Shown: one piece after another, positions 35,834 through 46,755 of the stretch
How positions within the stretch are numbered: the stretch's first letter is position 1
Layout of the letters: each line of letters starts with the position of its first letter
Assembly (NCBI GenBank): GCA_050084515.1
Contig: CM114275.1
Coordinates: 6,262,001-6,326,000, forward strand
Direction of reading: 5' to 3'
DNA: 64,000 nt
Origin: Blasia pusilla
Lineage: Eukaryota; Marchantiophyta; Marchantiopsida; Blasiales
Program-made: the position numbers and the translations under genes
The notes under the pieces: generated by a model
What the model was told of the DNA's origin: nothing
The model's database searches: none
Seen by the model: only the letters and a program-made list of their open reading frames with translations

Positions 35834-36649
35834 TGCAGGAAGGAGGAAGAGTGATATATGTGGAGGAAGAACATCAAGGAGTGGTCACCAGATTGGTGAG
35901 GTAATATCTATTATGATGCTCTTTAGTGTAAAGTGTGAATAAGGATGATAGCTAGTGATAGAGGGTTCCCATTGCTCGGCTATTCTTTGGGATATAATCT
36001 TGTTTAATCATGTTCCACATCTGACAAGTATAATTTTTTGGATCCATGACTTAGGAGGCAGGAGTAGAGGAGATGAAAAGGATATAGGGAAAATCATGGC
36101 ACTTGCTGTACAAAGCAAAACTTAACTTGTAAGGACTTTTTTTTAGTAACTCATGGGGATGAGAATGGGGATTTAGGCCTAGCTCCTTGTTATGTAACAC
36201 ACGTTTGATCTGTTTGGCAGAGATCACCATACCATCCTCAACTCCCTACATGGCCCTTACATCATTTTTGTTCTAGTCCTTAGTCAAATTTTGCACTTCC
36301 ATCCAACTGCATCAGTGAACTACTTCCTCTTCATGGCAAAGTAGTTGGACATTTCACTATTTTGTAGGGGGGACTCTCAACCTTGGTGATTATATCTAAT
36401 TTAACATGTTTATCATTGACTTAGAAACGTACTTTTTTATTGTACGAGCGGGGTGCGTGGCTGTATTTTTTGAGGCTGGCACTATTTCAGTAGAGGACCT
36501 TGCTACAACCGACTACTTAGTAAGTATTCTTGCATGAATCCATTTGTTTGTGGTGATATTTACATCCATAATAGATGTGTAGTTCCATTTAAAAATATTT
36601 CATGAAAGTAATTATGAGACATGGGTAGATGAATCTGAACTAGGAGGTA

Positions 36650-38340
36650 ATGAGGAGGATTGGGCAACTAAGTATCAAGCATTGAAGGATGCATGTGAAC
36701 CCCTATTTTTAGGCAGCAAGACTAGCAAACTCGCCTTCACCATGTTGTTCTTAAACATATGTGGAACTCATAATGTCCCAAACATTGCGGTGGATGAAAT
36801 TCTCAAATTCTTAGCAATGCAAGGTGTACCCACTTAGAATATAGTTCCAAAAAACCATTATGCTGCAAAGAAGTTGATAACTAGGTTGGGGTTGAATTAC
36901 ATGCAAATCCATTATTGCCCAAATGGTTGTATGTTTTTTAGCGGAGTAGATAAAGACTTGGAGACATGCAGTAAGTGCAATACCCCTAGATATAAAGTTC
37001 AAGGGAAGAGCAATATTTCTCTAAAAGTTCTTATGCACTTTCCCATCATCCCAAGGCTAAAATGCATGTAAACATGCAAAACCATCACTGAACTTTTAAG
37101 GTGGACATCAGAAAATAAAAATTGTGATGGTAAGATGCGTCATCCAAGGGACTCCCGTCAGTGGAGAGACATAGATGAGCGGTGGCCAGATTTCATGAAA
37201 GAGCCTCGTAATTGTCGACTTGGCATGGCTTTAGATGGAGCAAACCCTATTAGTAATAAAAACTCTATCTAGTCCACTTTGCCGCTTTTGTTAGTAAATT
37301 ACAATCTTCCAACATGGTTGTGCACAAAGAGGTTCTTTCTGTAATTGGCTCTTATCATACTTGGGAAGGAGTCAATCACTTCTCATAACTTAGATGTGTT
37401 TCTTGCTCCCCTTGTAAACGAGTTACAAATATTGTGGAAAGAGGTCGATGCTTAAGACAGTAGTTATCCTCGAGGAAGGGAGAAGTTCCTCCTTAGAGCC
37501 ATGATCATATGGACTATTGGTGACTATCCTGGGCTAGGTATTGTATATGGGCAAGCAACCAAGGGCAAACTTGCATGTGGGATGTGTGGACCACAAGTGG
37601 ATTCTTACTACTCTAAACCATTGCATAAGCCAAAATGTCAAGGGCATCGACAATATAAAGCTAGGAATCATCCTTATAGGAAGATCAAAATGGTGCAGCA
37701 TTTCAACCGACCTGCTGATAATCGGCCTAAACCCTCACGTGTTACAAGTGAAGATATATTAAGATGGGCAGATTTGAAGAAAGTATTTGATGGAACTCTA
37801 AGACTCAGGCAGCGGAAGGGTGGACAAGCCATGCCTGATCCTTACAAAGTATATGGGGTCCAATGAAGGAGCATACTATTCTAGTTACCCTATTGGAAGG
37901 TGAGTCCAAACTTATAGCATGAACTATATTTTTTACGAGAAAACTAATGAAGAAATTGGTAATATTCTGACGAGTGTTCTCTGATTGTAAATCTTACTTT
38001 TATGGCTATCTTACAGGACTTGTTGATTTGTCATACCCTTGATGTCATGCATTGTGAGAAGAATGTTGCGAATAATAGCTTGAAAACTCTTTTTGGGTTG
38101 AAAAACAAAGATTCAGTTCAGGTTAGGCAAGATCTACACGTTAGGAGAATAAGATCCTACTTGTGGCTACAAGCCCATCCTAGTAGAGCATCAGTGAAGT
38201 TTAAACCCAAGGCACACTATGTGCTCACCCTTGATGAAGTTAAAATATTCAACAATAGGAATAGAGACATTAAAAGTTCCAAGCGGTCACTCTGGTGCCC
38301 TATAAAAGCATCTTCTACAAAAGAAGTTGGGTGCACTTAA
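36650..38340 (+). pseudogene. CACTA (En/Spm) TNP2-type transposase, decayed
   Basis: TNP2 family blocks appear in order: the N-terminal LFLGSKTSKLAFTMLFLNIC, GLNYMQIHYCPNGCMFF with C-x2-C (CSKC), DGKMRHPRDSRQWRDIDERW then EPRNCRLGMALDGANPISN, VNYNLPTWLCTKRFF, and IIWTIGDYPGLG...ATKGKLACGMC. After an intron-like gap comes LDVMHCEKNVANNSLKTLFG (38030-38100). Stops (near 36837, 37068, 37271, 37342, 37453 and after 37863) make it a pseudogene. In the family this protein is the transposase of CACTA elements. Confidence 0.88.
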
Positions 38341-38659
38341 ATCCCATGATCATCACATTTTCATGCAACAAATCTTGCCTTCTTGTTTGCGGGGTTTGAT
38401 GAAAACTCTTGTAATGATAACATTAATGCGCTTGTCTAGAAAATTTTGACGCATATGTGTTAAGACATACAACCTTGAGGATTTTGAATCCTTAAGAGAA
38501 GATGTTGCTATCACCCTTTGCCTCATGGAGATCCACTTTCCTCCCTTGTTCTTTTATGTGATGATTGAAGAGTTGTGATGTTGAAGAGCTAGACATTTGT
38601 GGTCATGTTGCTTGTCGCTAGATGTACCCCATAGAAAGATACTTGGGTGTGTTGAATGG

Positions 38660-39885
38660 TTATGTAAGATCTCGGGCCTGACCAAAAGGTTGTATGGCTG
38701 AAGGATATTTACTTGATGAGGCTCTTGGTTTCATTAGCGAGAATATGAAAACATATGATACTAAAAAGTTGACCGTGCTAAGCACGGATAACATCAAATT
38801 TGGGAAAAAAAAGGGCACGGAAGAATGGTATGCACCTCCATACCAAATAAACTCGTTTCCACCCCCTTCATGCAAATTTAATTCCCGTTTTGCCATGTAT
38901 CACCACTGAGAAAGCCCCATAAGATAAGTGTCGATAGAAGGAGGAGGGATTCTAACCCCATACTCTCTTAAAATTATAGATTGTACGAACAAGAGTGTGG
39001 GATGCAACCAAGGATGAAGGGGTTTTTGGTGAAGTATTAGAAGGCATTGGAAGCAAACGCCAGTTGAGGTAAGAACTTGTGGAAGTGGCACATGCTTATG
39101 TGCTTCAAAATACCGAATGCTTTTCTACTCCAATATCTTCCCTTCTGCCTTATTTTTATATTAGTTATTTGGTGGATCACATGTCTTATTTGAAATGATA
39201 CTCTGGTTCATCATTGTGCGGGAAATTTAGAGAGGGGAATTGTGAAGCCACGTTTTCTCAATGGATCTGTTTAAAGACTAAATAAATGATTTCTTTAGGC
39301 TATGATGTTGATGAAATGGTTATTAAGTTGTTTGTCCCACCTTCTCAATCTTATACCTCATACAAGAAGATGAGAGCATATGGTAATCACTTTAGGGTTG
39401 ACGATGGAAGATCTTACGTAACATTTGATTTAGGAATTGCCTCTGTTTTCTTATCTCATCACATGGATGACACAAGTTCAACACACCAACATCCTTATGT
39501 TGGCATTCTGTCCAAAATTTTAGTGTTGGATTGTGGCAACATAGAATAACCCATTGTCTCAATGAGAGGAAAATGGGTTCAATCAACATGGAGCCCTCCA
39601 GAACCAACCATGATCTATGATGACAATGGGTTCCTATTAGCCAATAGGAACCCATTGAACTTAGATCCCTTTGTATTTCCCATCCAAGTTGAACAAGTGT
39701 TCTATGCAGATGTAGAAGAGAAAACTCGATGGAAAGTTGTCATGCAAAAAGATGCAAGATCAAGAAGGATGTTGGGGGAGAGAGAAGACATGTCAACCAA
39801 TGATCACATTGAACCTGCATGGTTCAATGCTCATACCAACCTAGATGATCAAGTCCCTAATGTAACATTGGTTGGGGAAATTTAA
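38660..39885 (+). pseudogene. CACTA transposase C-terminal modules (DUF4218/DUF4216-like)
   Basis: After 38690 the frame reads MAEGYLLDEALGFISENMKT, the DUF4218-type block that follows TNP2. From 39350 YKKMRAYGNHFRVDDGRSYV and then 39690 QVEQVFYADVEEKTRWKVVM match the DUF4216-type block. Stops and a break near 39548 separate them. These modules usually form one long TNP2 protein, so this supports a single ancient CACTA copy. Confidence 0.75.
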
Positions 39886-40257
39886 CTATCAGAGGCAAAA
39901 ATTACCTAGTATGGATTATAGTATGGAGAATGAAGAGGAGAGACTTCAAGGAGCAAACCATGATTTCACACCGAGAAGGATAACGAGTGAATCGACAACA
40001 TATAGTCAAATTGATTGTTGTGCACAAAATGATTATTCATATGTAGTAAACCAGGGTCCTACATGTTTATATAATTATATTTTTACAAGGTTCTTCAACT
40101 TGTTTAATATTTTACAATATCTAAATTTTGAGTCGTTTGTGCATATGGATCATATCTTTCCAGGTACTTTGCGCAACTTCATCACAAATTTCCGAAAGTG
40201 GACATTTGTTGGTTTTCTACTTGCTTGAAGATCTTATCTCTAGTCTTACAAGGGGAT

Positions 40258-41312
40258 TATGAGAGAGCCATGATCACACCAGGTGTGGTGTTGTTGGATA
40301 ACCAAGCAGGAGTGTTTTGCTTGGTTAGTCCCACATGTACGGTGTACCACCCGCAGCGCGTCCTACTTGATTCAGGAGCACAACCCTTGATGTTAGGGAA
40401 GGCGGCGTGTTTGGCGTTGGGGTTACGGAAAGGTGACATTGAGCGTTTTCCCTTTCAGATACAGACCTCTATTGGGGGCGTATCACCCATGCAATACATG
40501 ACTCAAGAGGAGTTGGTGGCTATACTCCAACCAAGCATGAGACGGATAGTGCGATGGTATGCACTTGAGCGATTATGAAACCTAGAGAGTTGTATGATCT
40601 ATTGGTAGGGATTACAATGTTGTATCCCCTTGAATTCATTCTGGATTTTTGGGAGGAGACGGTTTCTCATCGGTCAGAGTGGCGACCAAGTGATGGACAG
40701 GTGAGCCATCTACCGGTGTTGTTTGCAAGGAGTAGTGGTGGTCGACCACATGAGGATACGGTGACCACATTGGAAGCATTCAGAGTTGGTGTCTGCTGAT
40801 CAGGAGGGTTCGGGGAAAGGAGCACACATGGGGAGGACATTCTCGTAGCGGATAGTCCCACGGAGAGACATGCCAGGGTGGGTGTCTCTTCCCATGGTGC
40901 ATAGCTTCTTTATTGTTGTTGGGGATGATCATTGAGATGAGTGGAGTGCATGTGAGCTCCTGAGGCAAGGGTGGAGCTCTGCCTATGTTTGGAGCAGGGT
41001 ACAAGAATGTTAGATCTCTTCGGAGGGATCAACACGGCGGGTTGCCGTAGTGTGGCAGTGCGGCGGTGACGACGGCACCAATGGTGCTAGATGTGTATAG
41101 GATGGTAGATCATGTCAGGTACATAGGTGTTTACTATATGGAGTTAGGGGGACCCAACTTCCAGCTAGGGGGGCAGTTGTGGGGTCTCCATGTATATGTA
41201 TGAGTTATTTATGTACATGTGTGGATCTACCCGTCTGTAGGGAAGATCGGTGTTGTGTGGTGTGGATGTGACCAGCGATGTATGTTGTGTAGCGATGTGT
41301 ATGCGCACGACA
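40258..41312 (+). mobile_element. Deleted gypsy relative (protease plus 3' LTR) nested in the CACTA element
   Basis: Plus-strand relative of the minus-strand gypsy. It starts with the pre-protease block ERAMITPGVVLLDNQAG, has an intact protease triplet in VLLDSGAQPLMLGKA (about 40362-40406), the flap QYMTQEELVAILQPS and, after 40560, YDLLVGITMLYPLEF. The homology to pol then stops. The right end is the polypurine tract (ctaggggggcagt, about 41165-41177) and the LTR 41178-41312. Most of pol is deleted. The CACTA coding regions lie on both sides. Confidence 0.78.
41178..41312 (+). mobile_element. 3' LTR of the plus-strand gypsy relative
   Basis: A 135-bp block TGTGGGGTCTCCATG...GCGCACGACA directly after a polypurine tract. 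It is nearly the same as 753-888 and shares its last ~70 bases with the LTRs at 23.7 and 24.4 kb. Confidence 0.85.
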
Positions 41313-41572
41313 ATCGGTATCAATACTAAATTTTGAATCATGGCATCCAAGGTGGCCATAGAGTCTAAGACTAAATAATAGACCCGCGTTGTAGAGGAAA
41401 GTCCATGCAGTAGGTACCATCGCCGATGTGAGGAGCGTTTGGCTTATGTGAAAGAGGTTGCTACTTGAGTGAGTTGATTTTGGACTTCTCTATATATATT
41501 TCTATTTTCCTTCTATTTCTATTTCATTGTTGCATGTGTGAATACTTGTAATTATCAATTCAACTTATTGGT

Positions 41573-43080
41573 TTGATGTATTGCAAGAGAGTAGTTTGTT
41601 CTGAAAAGCCATGGGTTTATAAGAAAAGTACCAAAGATAGTGAGGGAGCTTGCTCGTCTACCCCAAAGGTATACAACACTAGGAGATCCACATTTTCTCT
41701 TAGAAACATCATGTTAGAGGACTCATCCAATGATTATGAAAAAGGCATCAATAATGGAGACAAGTATGATCCAAACTTTGATGCAATACAAGGGGAATCT
41801 AGCCTTGACAACTCTGAACCTGTTTGAGTTGAAAGAGTGAAGTCACCCTTGAAAATGAAGAAACATATCAAGGGGGGTGATGGATGTGTACGTACCCTTG
41901 TAACTTTAGCATGTAATTAGTTCAATCTAGACATGTTGGCTTGATTGGTATGCTGGTTTTTTTCCCCCCTGCAGTAGCTAACAACTCTTTTGTAAATCAT
42001 AATCCTAGTCCTGGTAAGAAGGGAACGGATAATCTCCATAACCCACCTTCACAAGTTTATAGTGTGCTCCCTTGGCCAATGCCAGGGATGTACCCTAGAT
42101 TCCAGATGCCTACTCAATGGACTTCATGCCTCTCAGGTATTCATATACAAAACTAAATTCCAAAAAATATTGTATAAAGCTATAGTATGTATGCTCAAGG
42201 TGGTTGATGGAAAAACGTTATTGGTTAAATTCCAAAGGATTTAAACCAAAAAATTGTGTTACATCATGGATGCAGGTTCCATTCCTTCAGGATAGGGTCA
42301 ACCCCCAAACTACTATGATGCACCATTCTATGCTCCAAATACTAGACCAACCCTTCAATAACCTTAATTTGATCTTCATACACCACTTGGTAAGAAAGTT
42401 TTTCCAAATGATTGTAGCAGTTGAATATTGGGCTTTTGTGTTCTTTGTGGGCTTTCTCAAATAACATAATTTTTGTTGGGGTTCTATTGATTTCTCTTGG
42501 GTTTTTTTTTTTAGATTCGAGTATTAAACAGATGAAAAGAAAAGAGGATTTTAATGCTTGGAAGATTGCCAGCAAGCTACGAGAACAAGCAAGATTGAAG
42601 CTTTTAGTTGAGATGACATCTGATTGTGAGATAGTATATGGATGTGATGGTAAAAGTAGTTGGTATGATGAAGTGAAGGTGGCGGTGCACTGTCACTTGG
42701 ATATTAGTATAGTTGATGTTGTTATAACAAATTCATTCAGATTTGAAAGCAATACGAAGGGATGTTGATGCCCGTTATGAATACTCATAAGCACATCTTA
42801 GTGATAAGTTTTGGAGGAACTCTCTCCAAGAAATTATGAAAAGAGAGAGGGCACGGTTGAAGAGAATGTGGATTGAGGCAGGAAGTAGTCTAGAATGCCC
42901 CTCCCCTCCAGTTGTAAATCCTAAAAGTTGGAATAATTTAAAAGTTTATTGGTTGTCTCCTGAGGAGAAAAATAGTTCTAAGCATATGAAAAAAAATCAT
43001 TCAAGGGTGGAGAATCCCAACCCCCATGGGCGGCGTGGGATGGCAGGAGCTAAGCATAATCTGGTACAAAGTAAATCATA
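41573..43080 (+). pseudogene. CACTA second gene, TnpA-like (Ptta/En/Spm plant transposase), fragments
   Basis: The best block is at about 42910-43070: NPKSWNNLKVYWLSPEEKNS, then HGRRGMAGAKH, which resembles the W..L...W...K...S......H..GSK pattern of the plant Ptta/En/Spm transposase (TnpA) family. Upstream, 42535-42760 (KEDFNAWKIASKLREQARL) fits the same kind of protein. The frames shift and introns are unclear. It follows TNP2 as expected in a CACTA element. Confidence 0.6.
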
Positions 43081-45810
43081 TAATTATGTAATTTTCTTTT
43101 GCCATCTTTTGTGAATATCTGCTCGGGTTATAGTTGGAAATTCTGACCAACCTCCATGATTGAAATTTAGAGGAAAGAGAGGGGGATGAGTCCATCCTTG
43201 CAAGATATTGAGGAATCTCTATGTGCAGCAAGAGCATCCCCGAGTCAGGCAATTGTAAACAAGGTATACTTTCAAGTACTTTATTATTCGATCTTCCATT
43301 TTCTTATAGCTTTGCCACATCATTAACACGAACTTTATATTCTCGAGCAATATGTTCTTAGAGGTTTTCTTATAGCTTGTTGATTGATCTTATAGCTTTG
43401 GCACCTATGAATTTAAGAGGAAATCAGGATTTTCCAGCAAACCACTTAAGTAAGAGTAGATACATGTTATCCATACTACTGTAAGAATTTGTGTATAAGT
43501 AGTTTCAGCCTGATTCTGGTAGCTTGATACATTGTGAAACTCTCTCTCGCTATTTTTTCCTGAAGAAACTACATTGTTTTAAAATCATAGGCTTTCTCAA
43601 TCTGGACCATCGATGCAAGATCTTCATGTAAAATTTAATGCATCACTACTAATTTGCTTACGAGTTTTACTTACATTCATGATATATCCATTGATGTTAC
43701 AAGTTAGATTGTTGTGGTGCAAGCTCCTTTTGGTTTCTAACCCATTTAATTGCCTTTTTTTTTAGAGTGGCATATCCACCTTAACAAATAGGATGCAAGT
43801 TGTGGAAAATGATTCGAGAAGCCTTAAATTTAGCATAGACATCTTGATGGGAATGATGACCAAGGTCAAGAGTATGATTAGTAAGGTTCAGAGCAATACA
43901 TCCCATTCTCCATTATATGTCCAAAATCCAGAGAGTATGGTAACTCCTGAGGTGTCCCATTCCATTATGGACCCTATTAGTTTTGGACCTCCATCCGTTG
44001 GAGGTAATCCCTTATGTTCGTTAGAAGTGCCTGTGGATAATCCACATACTATCCAGTAATCCACCATACATGAATCTTTGGAGCCAATCATTAGGCCAAA
44101 GAGTGTGAACGTTGGTGTGGATTTGCCCCATCTACATCAAGATGAAGCATATGAGAATCATGTCAACAAATTTTCATATGTTTTGGATGCAATTGTAAAT
44201 ATTGATACAAATAAGGAGAAACCATAAGTGCCTCCAGGAGGTGCTTGAGAGGAAAGAGAGAAACGTGGTAAGTAAGCTTAGCAAGCATTACATCAACTAG
44301 CCTTGGTTAGATAAGTTATCACTTTGGAAAATATAATTGCTAGAAAAAATTCTTCGATAATCCAAATTTTGCATTGATGAGTAACTTCTTGCAGCATGTG
44401 AGCTATACATCCAACATTCCAAGCTTTGGTTGGAATTTTATGAAGGTGAGCAAATCAATAACATCATCAATTTTATGATGACTAATTAGTTAAATGTAAT
44501 GCTACATACTTGAAGTAATTGCCAGTGGAATGATTTAATCAAATGTCTTTCTTTTGCAGTTGGCAAATGGAGATGAAGTTTTTCTATCACGGAGTAAAAA
44601 AGTTGGGAACATGTAGGTGTTGGGCGAGTATCAAGCATTGTAGGTAGGAGTAAATGGCATGGAAAAAAAATCCCACTTGGCCTTTTGAAATTGGATTTTT
44701 TAAGTGTTAATAACCTCACTATAGAGCTCCCATTTCCAAACTTGGAAGATGATCCGCCACAAGTATTGGTCAAGGAAGCTTTGGGTAGTTGTGTTTTATG
44801 ACCAGAACGAAGTGTAAAGAAGATTCCACTTCCTCCTTAGGTGTTTCAGTAGAGGCTATGTCTTTATTTCGTAATGGACTTTACTTTCCATTTTTTAGGA
44901 AGTGTAGTTTATATACCTTTATAATATTGATTTTGGTACTCCATCCCAAATTTTTTCTTAAAGGGACAACAGTCCTATCTTTATTACGTGTGTAGGACAT
45001 TATGATACAAATAAAGTTGGATCGTTCCATGGCATTGTGTTAGTTTTGTTTAGAGATATGCTTGGCCAAGGGAGACAAGTTTGTGGAAGACATATGTTAA
45101 TGAAGTCTTTAGTTCTGATTCGTTGAATTTGTGTTCATATTAAGACATGAAACTAATCTAACGTTTTTTCCTACATACCTACTAGTCAGCTCCACTTTAA
45201 TATGGGAAAATCCTTATTCCAAAAAAAAAGGAAATCATTATAGTTATGAATCAAATACAAAAGAGAACTAGTATGTAAGTTACCACTAATAGTACCAATC
45301 ATAGTTAACTTATAGTCAACATTAAACAACTACACATGAATTGAAAAGAAAAATCCAATTAATGATAAACACACGTGATAAATGTTTCTATAACTAATTT
45401 TAGTTTCAAATTATATACTAGTTTGGCACTTTAGATACATGTGAATGACTCCATAAACTAATTTTAGTATCAAAAGATTGTGACAATATCAGGAATAACT
45501 ATTAAACACTAAATTGAGTGAAATCACTAATGACTAGTAATCTCAAGTACTAAATTTGTGAGATGAACGGGTAAGCATACCTAGGATTCCATGTCAGACC
45601 TACATGATTGATGACTAGGATTCTTTGTGCTTGCATACTTGCCACCTTGGCAACTCGATTTAGGCCAAGGTATGTTTCCATCGTGTTATTTTAACACTAG
45701 GAATCCTTTATGAAGGATCCTTTGATACTAAGATTTTTCTAGTTATAATATAGTATTATCAAGCTTAAAAAACTAAATCTAGTTTTAAATGCTAGTGGCT
45801 ATGGACGCAA
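43081..45810 (+). mobile_element. CACTA 3' part with decayed coding and subterminal region
   Basis: Short open stretches (43793-44059, 44789-44995) may be the rest of the TnpA-like gene; no domain is recognised. From about 45180 the DNA is AT-rich, with recurrent ctagt and actaatttta-like motifs up to the terminal repeat, as expected of a subterminal region. Confidence 0.45.
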
Positions 45811-45822
45811 TTTCTTATAGTG
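45811..45822 (-). repeat. Right terminal inverted repeat of the CACTA element
   Basis: The plus strand ends TTTCTTATAGTG, i.e. CACTATAAGAAA inward on the minus strand, the defining CACTA terminus. It lies downstream of the TNP2 and TnpA-like remains. No matching left terminus was found between 34.9 and 36.6 kb. Confidence 0.7.
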
Positions 45823-46009
45823 CTTGTTGTTTGACTCTCCTCCGCTTATCTCCCAACTCTATTAGTAAGTGTGGGCCCCATCTCTTGAAATCCATATATA
45901 TCCATAGACATGTTTGAATCTATCTGCCCATGTTTGTCCTAAGGATAAACTTCTTCATTTTTATGCAATTATGCTCTCCCAAGATAGGTAATCCATTGAA
46001 TCGAGTTGT

Positions 46010-46755
46010 GATATCATTAACTTAAGATAACTCCGCAAAAAATAGCAAACCGTTTAAGGTCCCTCCTCTTGATATATCCACAAGAAAACCATAAGAGTAC
46101 AATTACATACCTATCCTGTCTTGTACCACATGATTTTTTCTAATGACTTAAACCAATATTATTTGGACATAAGTAGCTTTCACTTTCTTTTATCCAAAAT
46201 ATCATAATGAACTACTCTCTATTTTCCAAATAACCCCAACTAACTTTGCTCTAACTTCTCCACCAACCCTGACTACTTTAGTTTTATGGATCCTTTATTT
46301 CCTCATCCGCCATCAATATAATTAAAAGAGGATGTGATTTGAGGAGCCCTTCCTCCCGTGATGACACGTATGCATTTTTGCCTCCTCCTATGATGACATG
46401 TGTCTAAATTAACATAACAGAAACAATTGAACCTAAATTAAGGAAGGAGATGCCTTTCTCACGGGTGCTTTTCACTCGTGCAAAGCACGAGCATTATACT
46501 AATGGTATCTTATTCTAGACTTGGATGTGCATAATGAGATATGCTTAAGAGGTTGTAAACATAATTTTGTTATTCTCGTAACCAATAATTTTGCATCTAT
46601 ATAAAAACTTCCTCAAATACTTGTTGGAGTATAATGTACATGTAATATTAACCTATGGCACGATAACAAGTTGAGATGATATGGCAAAGCCCACTTTAAT
46701 CAACATTTTTGTGAGTAAGTTTGATGTAAAATAAGGTGGTAATATGCATGTGGTC
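46010..46755. repeat. Dispersed repeat, copy B (carries a Helitron insertion)
   Basis: Collinear with 22600-23185 on both sides of the inserted element 46313-46502. The left flank ends tttatttcctcatccgcca and the right flank resumes tggtatc...acttggatgtgcataatgag. Class unknown. Confidence 0.75.
46313..46502 (+). mobile_element. Mini-Helitron with readable borders
   Basis: 190 bp, starting TCAATATAATTAAAAGAGG and ending with a perfect 7-bp stem (CTCGTGC 46475-46481, loop AAA, GCACGAG 46485-46491), then CATTATACTAA. It is inserted between A46312 and T46503 with no target duplication, which is the Helitron signature. It has no coding capacity. Confidence 0.85.
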
